DNA of 64,000 nt from CAZDQL01 sp964507325. Lineage in GTDB: Bacteria; Planctomycetota; UBA1135; GCA-002686595. The DNA lies in assembly GCA_964507325.1 (NCBI GenBank), contig CAZDQL010000013.1, positions 32,118 through 96,117 of the forward strand, read 5' to 3'. Below, piece by piece: positions 44,893 through 53,366 of the stretch. The position numbers and the translations under genes were made by a program. Positions within the stretch are counted from its first letter, which is position 1; each line of letters begins with the position of its first letter. The notes under the pieces were generated by a model. It worked only from the letters and a program-made list of their open reading frames with translations, was not told the origin of the DNA and did not search any database.

Positions 44893-47133
44893 CTAGCGGG
44901 CCTCCGGAGGGGAGGGGTGGTAGTCCCAAATCCCGCGCCCGTAGGTGCCGAAGCGCACCAGCTCCCCGCCGCCCAGGACCTCGACGCTCCAGTAGGTGGT
45001 GGCGGGGGCGGCGCATCCCAGGAGGTCCTCCCACGCGCCGGTGCCGTCACGGTAGCGCCAGGCTCCCGACTCGGTGGCGGCGTAGAGGTCCCCGCTGCCG
45101 TCGGCCGCCCAGGCCAGGTCGAGCACCAGCGTCCGTGGCAGCCCGTCGATCAGGGGGCGCCAGCTCTCCCCGCCGTCGTCGGTGGCGAGCACCGCCGGGC
45201 CCGAGTAGCCCGATCCGGCCACCAGGGCGCGGTCGGCGTCTCTGGGATGAACGGCGATCGTCGCCGGCCACATCCAACGCGCGTCCGCCGACGGCAGGGC
45301 GCGCCAACTCCGTCCCCCATCGTCCGTGCGCCACACCCCCCCCGCGTCGTTGCCGGCGTAGGCGCGTTGGGGCCGGCTGGGAGCGAAGGCCATGCTGGTC
45401 AGGAAGCGCCCTCCTCCGGCGGTGAAGTCCTCACTGGAGTAGCGCTGGCAGGACCAGTAGGGCCCAGCCTTGCGGCGGTAGCGATAGAGGCGATCCGCCA
45501 GCAGGTAGAAGCACTCGCGGTCGGTCGGATCGGCGACGATCGGCGGCATCCAAGCGTGGACGGCATCCGCGGGCAGATCGACCCACGGGTAGAGCAGGTC
45601 GGGGCGCTCCTCCCCCTGCTGCACCAGGATGAACCCCGGGTAGCTGGCGTAGACCAGCTCGTGCGTTCCATCGCTGGAGGTCAGGTAGCCGTAGTCCCCC
45701 GAGAGCAGTTGCTCGAAGGAGGCGGGCAGGCGGTCGGCGTCGGTGCGCCCTCGCTGGTACCCCTGGTCCTGGGTGCCGACCAGGATCAGCTCTCGATCGT
45801 GGCGCGAGGTCAGGGTGGAGTACACCTGGGTCACGCCCAGTCCCTCCAGGCACAGGTTGGTGACGCTGGCTCCCCGATCGCGCGAGAGGTAGGTCCCGCC
45901 GTCGGTGGAGATGAAGCACAGGTCCTCTCCCGGCGCGTCGGGATCGGGGCGACTCTCCAAGCCGCGCACGTCCGCGTGCAGCCGGTGCTCGGGGTCGGCG
46001 TAGTACTCCCCCCAGGTGTTGAGCTTCTGGAAGGTACGACCGCCGTCGGTGGAACGCCGGCACTCCAGCCCTCCGTAGAGGAGCACGTCCGCGTCGCCGG
46101 AGAAGGCCACCATCGGTCCCCAGAACCCGGGGAGCTCGGCGAGGGCCAGGGGCTCGGCGGCGGACCCATCGACGCGGTAGAGGGTCCATCCGGTAGGCGA
46201 CTCCGCAGCCAGGTAGAGGCGCGGGCCACCCGCCTCCGAGCCGGTCAGGCGCACGCGGCGTGCGTCGGGAGCCACCGGCAGGAGCGTGGGGAAGGTCCGA
46301 CCGCCGTCGTCGGAGCGGGCGATCGACCCGCCCAGGGCGAGGAAGACCGGGCCGCCCTCGCCGGCACCGACGCGGGGGATCCAAAGGTCGAGATCCTGCG
46401 CGGCGGCCCCGCGCCACCGCTCGCAGAAGCTCGCTCCTCCGTCGCGTGAGACCAGCAGCGCACTGTCGCCGGTCTCCAGCGTGGCGAGGAGGAACAGCTC
46501 GGGGTCGGCGCCGCCCAGGAGCTCCAGGCGGTGTACGCGCCGCAGTCCGTCGAGGCCCTCCGGAGGGAGCCAGGTGGCCCCTCCATCGGCGCTGCGGAAG
46601 AGCACGCGCCCCCGTCTCATGACGAGCAGGTCCTCCCCCGCCGGCGATCCCCCGGCGATCGCCACCACCTCGTCCACCCCGCCGAAGAGCTGGTCGGAGA
46701 GGGGCGTCCACCCCGTCCCAGCGAGGCTCCCGCGCCACAGGCCGCCGTTGGCGGAGCCCACGTAGAGGAAGCGCCCACCCCCCGGGATCCGGCCCCCGAG
46801 GGCCGCGGAGCGCGTGTGCCCCGCCTGATTGCGACTGCCCAGCTCGACCCAGCGCCCCGGGGCGCCGCCCTCCGGGCGGGCCGCCAGCTCGGCCCGACGC
46901 TGCGCGGCGCGGCGGGCGTTGTCGAGCTCGATCCGGCGCCAGTCGGTGTCCGGCGCAGCGCGGTGCATCCCGGCCAGCCAGCGCTTGCGCTCGGCCCCAT
47001 TCTCCTCGCCCCAGACGTCTCCGAGGAGGTCGCTGGTCGCCGCCGGACGCTCCTCGACCGCGTCCTCTTCAGGGACGGGAACGAGGGCAGCCCACGCCGT
47101 GCAGACGGTCGGCAGGAGAGCTACCAGGTGCAT
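44893..47133 (-). CDS. Secreted Asp-box (BNR/sialidase-like) beta-propeller protein
   Basis: I prefer ATG 47133 (MHLVALLPTVCTAWA) to a GTG at 47163, because a -10-like TAGGAT at 47169-47174 would leave no leader for the latter. A signal peptide is followed by a helical segment and then propeller blades with at least seven Asp-box motifs of the form SxDGGxTW, for example RSADGGATW, SRDGGASF, STDGGRTF and TDDGGESW. This fold occurs in sialidases, VPS10/sortilin proteins and photosystem assembly factor Ycf48; the sialidase Arg triad is not evident, so binding rather than hydrolysis is likely. It ends in a short WDYHPSPPEAR tail. Confidence 0.85.
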   Translation of the reverse strand: MHLVALLPTVCTAWAALVPVPEEDAVEERPAATSDLLGDVWGEENGAERKRWLAGMHRAAPDTDWRRIELDNARRAAQRRAELAARPEGGAPGRWVELGSRNQAGHTRSAALGGRIPGGGRFLYVGSANGGLWRGSLAGTGWTPLSDQLFGGVDEVVAIAGGSPAGEDLLVMRRGRVLFRSADGGATWLPPEGLDGLRRVHRLELLGGADPELFLLATLETGDSALLVSRDGGASFCERWRGAAAQDLDLWIPRVGAGEGGPVFLALGGSIARSDDGGRTFPTLLPVAPDARRVRLTGSEAGGPRLYLAAESPTGWTLYRVDGSAAEPLALAELPGFWGPMVAFSGDADVLLYGGLECRRSTDGGRTFQKLNTWGEYYADPEHRLHADVRGLESRPDPDAPGEDLCFISTDGGTYLSRDRGASVTNLCLEGLGVTQVYSTLTSRHDRELILVGTQDQGYQRGRTDADRLPASFEQLLSGDYGYLTSSDGTHELVYASYPGFILVQQGEERPDLLYPWVDLPADAVHAWMPPIVADPTDRECFYLLADRLYRYRRKAGPYWSCQRYSSEDFTAGGGRFLTSMAFAPSRPQRAYAGNDAGGVWRTDDGGRSWRALPSADARWMWPATIAVHPRDADRALVAGSGYSGPAVLATDDGGESWRPLIDGLPRTLVLDLAWAADGSGDLYAATESGAWRYRDGTGAWEDLLGCAAPATTYWSVEVLGGGELVRFGTYGRGIWDYHPSPPEAR

Positions 47134-47305
47134 CGGAACGAGACGCGAAAGGCGAGGGCGCACACATGCATCCTAGCTCGGTTCCAGCGGCGAGGCTCAG
47201 CGGGCCGAAGGTGAGAAGGGGTCGACTCCCGTCGGCCTTCCCGATCCGAGGCGATCGCCTGCGGATCCCTCCTCCGGACGTTTCACCCCAGCGCGAATCC
47301 TCTCC

Positions 47306-49141
47306 ATGTCCGCCATCAAGACCTCTCTCCTGGCCCTCACGGCCGCCTGCCTCGGTGTGGCCGGGGTGGCCGTCGTCAACGAGCTGGACCTGTTGCCCGA
47401 GTGGCTGCGGAAGGAGAAGGAGACGTCGGTCACTCCGACTGCGGGCGGCCAAGAGCGAGTGCGTCCCCGACCGACCGACGGCCGCCCGATCGAGAAGGGT
47501 GGGGGCAGCTCGGTGAAGAGCGGCTCCATGCTGGTGGAAGGTGTGCCCCAGCCGCTGGCGACGTCGACGGAGACCCCGTCCGCCAGCGATGAGGTCTCCG
47601 TCCCGGTGGCGCTCATCCCCAGGGACGCCTTCTTCTACCTCGAGGTGCGGTCGATCGGTTGGCTCAACTCGGTGCTCGAGGAGGTGACCGGGTCGATCGA
47701 TCCGCAGCTCGCGCTGATGGCGGACGGGGACGTGCTGCTGGCCCAGGCCCTGGGGGTGGTGGGAGGCGATCCCGCGCAGATCGACCGCCGTCGCACCCTG
47801 GCCCTGGCAGCCGCGATGCCCGCCGGTACCGGTCAACCTGCGGTGACCGTCATCCTGCCGGTCCACGAGCCGACCGAGTTCGCCCGCTCCCTGCGCCTGC
47901 CCCCCGGCTTCGCCGAGCCCCGCTTGCAGGCGGGGTACGTGGGGCTCACCATGGGGCCCAGCTACCCGGTGTCCCCCACCGGCGGGGAGATCGCTCGCGA
48001 CCTGCTCCCCGGCGCCCTCTCGGCGCGGCTCTCGATCGAGCCGGTGCGTCCCTTCTTCGAGCCGGCCCTGGAGCAGGCTCGCACCCGCGGTCGCATGGCA
48101 GCGGAGTCGATGCCGGCTCCGGGCGCGTACATGGCGGGGCAGGACTTCGCACTCGAGTTGATGCGCGACCTGCAGGAGCTCGAAATCGGGCTCGACTACG
48201 AACAGCAGGTCCTCGAGGTGCACACCGCAATCGAGCTCTCCGAGGATTCCAGTCTGGTCCTCCCCGGCAGCGCTGACGCGGTGGACCTGGCGCGTCTGGG
48301 TGCCTTCGTGCGCCCCGAGGACAACCTGGTGGCCTTGGCCGGTTGGGATCAGCGCCTGATCGACGATGTCCTGCAGCCGCTCTTCGACTCGGTGAGCGAC
48401 TGGTCGATGAGCGAGGAGGACGAACTGGCGCTCGACAAGCTCGATTCCTTCCTGAGCGCCACGTCGACGGTCGGAGAGCAGGTCGGGGTCTGCGGCCGCT
48501 TCGAGCTGGGTGCTTCCCGCCTGGCGATCGTCGGTCGGCCCCCGGAACCGGAAGCGTTGATGGCCGGGGCGCCCCTGGCCCTGGCGGCCCTGCCCCTGGC
48601 GGAAACGGGGTTGGAGCTCGCGCCGCTGGAGACCGTGGAGCTCGAGGGCGGCAGTGCGTTGCACCTGACGGTGGACCTCTCCGGCGAAGCAGAGGACACG
48701 GAGCTGGAGCGCGCGTTGGAGGGCTGCCGCCTGATCTTCGGCAGTGACCAGGTGACCCTGCGGCTCGCACAGCGCGAGGGATGGATGGGGCTCTTCGTCG
48801 GCGGAGACGAGGCCTGGATGGAGGAGATGCTCGCCACGATGCAAGGGGAGCAGCAGCCGGAGGGGGAGCTGGCCGCGCTCTTGGCCCACACCCGAGGCGC
48901 GCGTGCCGCGGTGGTCTACCGCGTCGACCTGCGTGCACTGGTCGTCAACCTGGTGCGACTGGTGTCGGAGCACATGGGAATGGAGCCCAGTGAGGATCTC
49001 GAGCGGCTCGACTCCCTGGCCGGTTCCGAGCCCCTGTGGCTCGAGGCCTACGGCGGGCTGGTCGGCACGCGTTGGAGTGGCGGCGGACGCTTCGACACCG
49101 GGAGGCTGATGGCCTTGATGTCGGTGCTGGAGCCCCAGTAG
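47306..49141 (+). CDS. Large exported protein, DUF3352-like plan
   Basis: The 611-residue protein starts with an export or anchor segment (KTSLLALTAACLGVAGVAVV) and a variable linker. The body begins with LIPRDAFFYLEVRSIGWLNSVLEE. This opening and the alternating beta/helix pattern resemble the secreted protein at 10640-12898 and DUF3352-type proteins; sequence identity between the two looks low by eye. Single-gene transcription unit between a divergent Asp-box gene and the convergent pus10 gene. No catalytic motif is recognised. Confidence 0.75.
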   Translation: MSAIKTSLLALTAACLGVAGVAVVNELDLLPEWLRKEKETSVTPTAGGQERVRPRPTDGRPIEKGGGSSVKSGSMLVEGVPQPLATSTETPSASDEVSVPVALIPRDAFFYLEVRSIGWLNSVLEEVTGSIDPQLALMADGDVLLAQALGVVGGDPAQIDRRRTLALAAAMPAGTGQPAVTVILPVHEPTEFARSLRLPPGFAEPRLQAGYVGLTMGPSYPVSPTGGEIARDLLPGALSARLSIEPVRPFFEPALEQARTRGRMAAESMPAPGAYMAGQDFALELMRDLQELEIGLDYEQQVLEVHTAIELSEDSSLVLPGSADAVDLARLGAFVRPEDNLVALAGWDQRLIDDVLQPLFDSVSDWSMSEEDELALDKLDSFLSATSTVGEQVGVCGRFELGASRLAIVGRPPEPEALMAGAPLALAALPLAETGLELAPLETVELEGGSALHLTVDLSGEAEDTELERALEGCRLIFGSDQVTLRLAQREGWMGLFVGGDEAWMEEMLATMQGEQQPEGELAALLAHTRGARAAVVYRVDLRALVVNLVRLVSEHMGMEPSEDLERLDSLAGSEPLWLEAYGGLVGTRWSGGGRFDTGRLMALMSVLEPQ

Positions 49142-49160
49142 CTGGCGACCGCAGCGGGTC

Positions 49161-49997
49161 CTACGTCAAGCCCTCCCCGAAATCGGTGGGTCGAATCGCC
49201 GTGGGGGGCACCGCTTCCTCGGCGCCTTCCGAGTCGAGGATCGCGAGCACGTCCAGCTCCACGCACTCCGCCTGCACGCCACCCAGGAGCTCGCCCAGGG
49301 AGGGGCGCGTGCGCTCCCCCTCCCCACTGATCGCCTCCTTCAGGTAGGTGCCGTGCTCGGAGACGATGACCGCTTCCCAGCAGCCATCCTCCTGCACCTC
49401 GAAACGCTCCACCTCGATCCAACGCTCGCGCACCTTGTCCGCGCGCCGGTGGGCCACCCGGCTTGGGGTGTGCTGAGCCAGTTGGATGCGCCGCCCCAGC
49501 AGCTCATCCAGGGCCCCGGAGCGCACCTCCCCCTCCACCGTCACCGACGCCCGGTAGCGCTTGGCGTGGGGAGCCTCCTTGAGCGCCCGCACCCGCTCGC
49601 GCTCGGTCCAGTGCAGGCCGAGCACCTCCAGGCGCCCGGCGTTGCGTTCGTTGATGACACGCTCGCACTCGGCCAGATCGACGTCGGTGATCTTGGGATC
49701 GATCAGCTCCAGGACGAAGGGCCGCCCGCGACCCAGCATGCGCACGTCAATGTCCTCGCGCCCGGCGCCGTGGAACTTGTTCTTGCGCGTCCCGAAGGCC
49801 TTGGCCACCACCCAGGCCACCAGCTCCTGCACCGAGTCCCGGGTCAGCTTCCCGAATCCCTCGCACTGGGTGCACTTCTTGCGGCGGCGCGGATGCCCCT
49901 TGCACTTGGGGCACCAGAAGATCGTCTGGGGCAGGTCCCGACAGAGCTTGCGGTAGCGTCCCTCGACGAAGATCTTGGTGCGCGGCGGCCCGTTCAT
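49161..49997 (-). CDS. pus10: Pus10-family tRNA pseudouridine synthase (compact, zinc-knuckle form)
   Basis: Start ATG 49997 gives 278 residues. GRYRKLCRDLPQT is followed by a four-Cys zinc knuckle (Cys29, 32, 42, 45). Then comes the Pus10 signature KFHGAGREDIDVRMLGRGRP with the catalytic Asp likely Asp84, the substrate segment QHTPSRVAHRRADKVRER, and GTYLKEAISGEGERTRPSLG near the C-terminus, which mirrors archaeal and human Pus10. These enzymes make pseudouridine 54 and/or 55 in the tRNA T-loop. The N-terminal THUMP-containing region of archaeal Pus10 is absent. Bacteria normally use TruB for position 55, so this is highly unusual. Divergent from lgt. Confidence 0.92.
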   Translation of the reverse strand: MNGPPRTKIFVEGRYRKLCRDLPQTIFWCPKCKGHPRRRKKCTQCEGFGKLTRDSVQELVAWVVAKAFGTRKNKFHGAGREDIDVRMLGRGRPFVLELIDPKITDVDLAECERVINERNAGRLEVLGLHWTERERVRALKEAPHAKRYRASVTVEGEVRSGALDELLGRRIQLAQHTPSRVAHRRADKVRERWIEVERFEVQEDGCWEAVIVSEHGTYLKEAISGEGERTRPSLGELLGGVQAECVELDVLAILDSEGAEEAVPPTAIRPTDFGEGLT

Positions 49998-50030
49998 TGC
50001 CGGCGGGAGGATAGCGCTCTGCGGCCGGTG

Positions 50031-50059
50031 TTCAAGTCGCGGCGGGCCCGCACTACAAT
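50031..50059 (+). promoter_or_regulatory. Candidate promoter of lgt
   Basis: TTCAAG (50031-50036) and TACAAT (50054-50059) are separated by 17 bases. The -10 matches sigma-70 consensus at five of six positions; the -35 is weak. A transcript would begin about 20 bases before the lgt ATG at 50086. The sequence lies in the 88-base gap to the divergent pus10. Confidence 0.4.
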
Positions 50060-50085
50060 TCTGTGCTCCACCTCCGCCGTCGACG

Positions 50086-50976
50086 ATGCATCCCATCCTG
50101 TTCGAAATCCCTGGCATAGGCTTCCCCGTACGCACCTTCGGGGTGATGGTCGTGATCGGATTCCTGGTCGGGGCCTACTGGCTATCGCGCACCGGCCTGC
50201 GCTACGCCCACGATCCCGAGGCGGAGCGCCGCGGCCTCGACGCGGTGCCGATCTGGGTCCTGGTGGGGATCCTGGTGGGGGCGCGGCTGATGTACGTGGC
50301 GGTCGAGGTCCTGCAGGGCACCGAAGTCGGCCAGGGGTTCGTCGACGACCCCCTGAGCGTGCTCTTCTTCCACCGCGGCGGCCTGGTCATGTACGGCGGG
50401 GCCTTCGGCGCCCTGGTGGCCGGCTGGTGGGCGGCCAAGAAGCACCGCCTGCGCAAGGCCCACGTGGTCGACCTGGGGACGATCGCGGCCTTCCTCGGGC
50501 TGTCGATCGGACGCATCGGCTGCCTGATGGTCGGTGACGACTACGGCAGCATCGTCCCCGACCAATGGAAGCACCTGCCCTTGCCGATCACCATCACGGT
50601 GCCCGAGGTGCTGCCCGAGCACAGCCTCTTCGGCGAGGCCAACGCCGGCCAGGTCCTGTGGGCCACCCAGATCTGGATGAGCCTCAACGCCCTGCTCCTG
50701 TCCCTGATCGGCATGCTGCTGCTGCGCCGGCGGCGCTACTGCGGTCAGGTGGGCCTGCAGATGCTGGGTCTGTACGCGGTGATGCGCTACCTGATCGAGT
50801 GCTTTCGCGGGGACGAGGTGCGCGGCCTGTGGTTCGGAGGGGCGATCTCCACCTCCCAGCTCATCTCGATCGCGGGCTTCCTCGTCTGCGCGACGCTGCT
50901 CTTGCGCCTGCGCCACCGGGTGGACGCGGACGCCGGCGTCCCGGTGCGCGAGGAAGCGGAGGGCGGAGGCGGGTGA
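50086..50976 (+). CDS. lgt: Prolipoprotein diacylglyceryl transferase
   Basis: From ATG 50086 the 296-residue product has about seven membrane segments. It has the Lgt hallmarks RTFGVMVVIGFLVGAYW, HRGGLVMYGGAFGALVAGW, IGRIGCLMVGDDYG (the signature with the essential Arg), and RYLIECFRGDEVRG. Lgt moves diacylglycerol from phosphatidylglycerol to the lipobox Cys of prolipoproteins, several of which are encoded in this window. Its TGA overlaps the GTG of the RNase HII-like gene. A longer frame upstream to 49975 is antisense to pus10 and not used. Confidence 0.95.
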   Translation: MHPILFEIPGIGFPVRTFGVMVVIGFLVGAYWLSRTGLRYAHDPEAERRGLDAVPIWVLVGILVGARLMYVAVEVLQGTEVGQGFVDDPLSVLFFHRGGLVMYGGAFGALVAGWWAAKKHRLRKAHVVDLGTIAAFLGLSIGRIGCLMVGDDYGSIVPDQWKHLPLPITITVPEVLPEHSLFGEANAGQVLWATQIWMSLNALLLSLIGMLLLRRRRYCGQVGLQMLGLYAVMRYLIECFRGDEVRGLWFGGAISTSQLISIAGFLVCATLLLRLRHRVDADAGVPVREEAEGGGG

Positions 50977-51965
50977 ACGCGGAGGCGACCCGCGTCATCG
51001 CCGGCCTGGACGAGGCCGGCCTCGGTCCCCTGCTCGGGCCGATGACGCTGGGCTGGTGCGCCTTCCGGGTCCCGCGCGGCGACTTCGACTTGTGGGCCCG
51101 GTTGCGACGCATCGTGCGCTCCAAACCACGTGAGGACGGGCAGTACCTGATCGTCGCCGACTCCAAGCGCGTCTTCTCCAGGAACCCGCGCGGGGCACGG
51201 CGACTGGAGACGACCGTGCTCTCCTTCCTGGCCCAGCTCGACGGCCAGGGCCGCTGGCCCTCGAGCGGCGCCGAACTGCTGCGTCTGGCTCCGCCCGAGC
51301 TCGCACCTCGACCGGGCACCTTCGAGGCCCACCCCTGGTACGCCCTGCTGGCCGGAGAGCTCCCCGCGCGGGTGCCCGCGGACCGGCTGGCGCTGCGTAG
51401 CGCCCAACTGGGACGGGAGCTGGATCGCTCCGGAGCGAGCCTCCTGGAGGCGGGCTTGCGGGTGGTCCCCTCCGGGGAGCTGAACCGCAGCTGGCGGGAG
51501 ACCGGCAACAAGGCCGCCAGCCAGTGGCGTCTCACGGGCGCGATCCTCCGCTACCTCTGGCGCAGCTACGCCGAGGGGGGGGTGACCGTCTTCGTCGACC
51601 GCCTCGGTGGCCGCCAGCACTACGCGCCCCTCCTGGGACGACTCCTGCCGGGCGCGGCGGTCCACCGCCACTCGGAGTCCACCGCCGCCGGCGAGTACCG
51701 CATCGTCGAGGGCCGACGGCGCATGCGCGTCGTCTTCGCCGCGCGCGCCGAGGAGCGCGCATTCACGGTGGCCCTGGCCTCCTGCCTGGCCAAGTACGGC
51801 CGGGAGCTGGTGATGGAGGCCTTCAACCGCTACTTCGAGGATCTCCAGCCGGGGCTCAGGCCGACCGCGGGCTACACCACCGACGGGCGACGCTGGCTCT
51901 CGGAGGCGGGTCCAGCGCTCGAACGGGCGGCGGTGGAGCCGGGCCTCCTGGTCCGGGAGCGCTAG
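50973..51965 (+). CDS. RNase HII-like protein with large insert
   Basis: The GTG at 50973 overlaps the lgt stop (GTGA). The 330-residue product keeps the order of RNase HII motifs: AGLDEAGLGPLLGP (HII: DEAGRG), ADSKRVF, VFVDRLGGR with a metal Asp, AEERAFTVALASCLAKYGREL (HII: D...ASI-AK), and GYTTDGRRW (HII: GYgT..H). About 90 extra residues separate the DSK and VD motifs. The Arg of GRG, which recognises the ribonucleotide junction, is Leu, and the last Asp appears to be Glu. It may be a diverged RNA:DNA hybrid nuclease; substrate specificity is likely changed. Confidence 0.82.
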   Translation: MNAEATRVIAGLDEAGLGPLLGPMTLGWCAFRVPRGDFDLWARLRRIVRSKPREDGQYLIVADSKRVFSRNPRGARRLETTVLSFLAQLDGQGRWPSSGAELLRLAPPELAPRPGTFEAHPWYALLAGELPARVPADRLALRSAQLGRELDRSGASLLEAGLRVVPSGELNRSWRETGNKAASQWRLTGAILRYLWRSYAEGGVTVFVDRLGGRQHYAPLLGRLLPGAAVHRHSESTAAGEYRIVEGRRRMRVVFAARAEERAFTVALASCLAKYGRELVMEAFNRYFEDLQPGLRPTAGYTTDGRRWLSEAGPALERAAVEPGLLVRER

Positions 51966-51968
51966 GAT

Positions 51969-51996
51969 CCTGAACTGCCCCCCTTCGTTGTGCATC
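51969..51996. repeat. Solitary copy of the 28-bp repeat found at the 24.1-24.3 kb element
   Basis: The sequence matches the reverse complement of the right repeat at 24299-24326 at 26 of 28 positions, including TGAACTGCCCCCCTTCG and TGTGCATC. It begins 3 bases after the stop of the RNase HII-like gene; the 24 kb copy in the same orientation overlaps the stop of its upstream gene. No second inverted copy lies within 300 bases. Confidence 0.7.
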
Positions 51997-52028
51997 CGCC
52001 GCCAGACCCCCCAGGAGCGAAGCCCGAC

Positions 52029-53363
52029 TTGAAGATCGCCATCCTAGGAGCCGGCCTCTCCGGCCTGTCCCTGGCCCGCTTCCTCAGCGAGGGGGGCGTG
52101 CCCCTCGAGTCGCTGACCCTCTTCGAGGGGGAGTCGGTCCCCGGGGGGCTCTGCCGCTCGAAGCGGATCGATGGCTTCACCTACGACCTGGCGGGGGGGC
52201 ACATCCTGTTCAGCAAGGATGCCGGGGTCGCCCAGTGGATGCGGGACTGCGCCGGGGGGGACGGCGCCTTCGAGCGCCGCCGCCGCCAGACGAAGATCCG
52301 CTTCGGGGAGCGCTGGGTGCACTACCCCTTCGAGAACAGCCTCTGCGACCTGCCGCGGGAGGTGAACTTCGAGTGCGTTGCGGGGTACGTCCAGGCCTGG
52401 CACCGGCGCTCGGCCCAGTCCTCCGCGCCCCCCGACGACTTCCTGGGGTGGATCCGCTGGCGCTTCGGCGAGGGGATCGCCGAGCACTTCATGACCCCCT
52501 ACAACGAGAAGGTCTGGAAGCGGCCGCTCGAGGAGATCGCCAGCGACTGGGTCGCCGACCGCGTGCCGGACGCGCCGATCGAGGACGTCCTGCGCGCCGC
52601 GGTGGGACTGCGCACCGAGGGGTACACCCACCAGGCGACCTTCCACTACCCGCGCGAGGGGGGCTTCCAGGCGATCACCGACGGAGTGGCCTCGACCCTG
52701 AGCGCTCGGATCCGCCTCGACACCCCGGTGGAGGAGCTGCTGCGCCGCGGCGAGGGCTGGCGGGTGAACGACGAGGAGTTCGACCTGGTGGTGAGCACCA
52801 TCCCGCTGGACCGTCTGCCCGCCCTGCTGCCCGAGACCCCTCCCGAGGTGGCCGAGGCGATGACGGCGCTCGAGTACAACGCGCTGGTCTGCTTCCTGGT
52901 GGCCCTCGATCGCGCCCAGCACCCCGACCTCTCCTGGGTCTACCTGCCCCACCACGGGCAGGGGCCCGCCAACCGGGTGACCTACCTCTCCAACTACTCC
53001 CCCTGCAACGCGCCCGAGGGGGCCGCGTCCCTGCTGGTGGAGGTGACCTGTCCAGGGAGCGCGGCTCTCCCGGGCGCGGAGCTGGAGCGCGACACCCTGG
53101 CGGGCCTCGCCGCGGCCGGGCTGATCGAACCGGGGGAGGTGCGCTTCACGGACCGCAGCGCAGCCTCCCACGCCTACGTCGTCTTCGACCACGGGCACGC
53201 CCAGCGGCGGCGGGCGGCGCTCGACTGGCTCGAGGCGCAGGGATTGATCCCGCTGGGGCGCTTTGGCCGCTACGAGTACGACAACTCGGACCAATGCGTG
53301 CTCAAGGCGCGCGACCTGGCGCGGCGCCTCCTGGAGCGGATCGACGCGGGCCACATGCGCTGA
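52029..53363 (+). CDS. UDP-galactopyranose mutase-like FAD enzyme
   Basis: I choose the TTG at 52029, which has AGGAG 11 bases upstream and starts directly before the FAD-binding GxGxxG strand (LKIAILGAGLSGLSLARF); the GTG at 51990 lies inside the 28-bp repeat and lacks a ribosome site. The 444-residue protein shows FTYDLAGGHILFSKD, VHYPFENSLCDLP, PYNEKVWKRPLEEIASDWVADRV and a late FAD-ribityl segment GRFGRYEYDNSDQ. These match eukaryotic-type UDP-galactopyranose mutases and related amine-oxidase-fold enzymes. It probably makes UDP-galactofuranose for surface glycans; a distant flavin oxidase remains possible. Confidence 0.85.
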   Translation: MKIAILGAGLSGLSLARFLSEGGVPLESLTLFEGESVPGGLCRSKRIDGFTYDLAGGHILFSKDAGVAQWMRDCAGGDGAFERRRRQTKIRFGERWVHYPFENSLCDLPREVNFECVAGYVQAWHRRSAQSSAPPDDFLGWIRWRFGEGIAEHFMTPYNEKVWKRPLEEIASDWVADRVPDAPIEDVLRAAVGLRTEGYTHQATFHYPREGGFQAITDGVASTLSARIRLDTPVEELLRRGEGWRVNDEEFDLVVSTIPLDRLPALLPETPPEVAEAMTALEYNALVCFLVALDRAQHPDLSWVYLPHHGQGPANRVTYLSNYSPCNAPEGAASLLVEVTCPGSAALPGAELERDTLAGLAAAGLIEPGEVRFTDRSAASHAYVVFDHGHAQRRRAALDWLEAQGLIPLGRFGRYEYDNSDQCVLKARDLARRLLERIDAGHMR

Positions 53364-53366
53364 CCC

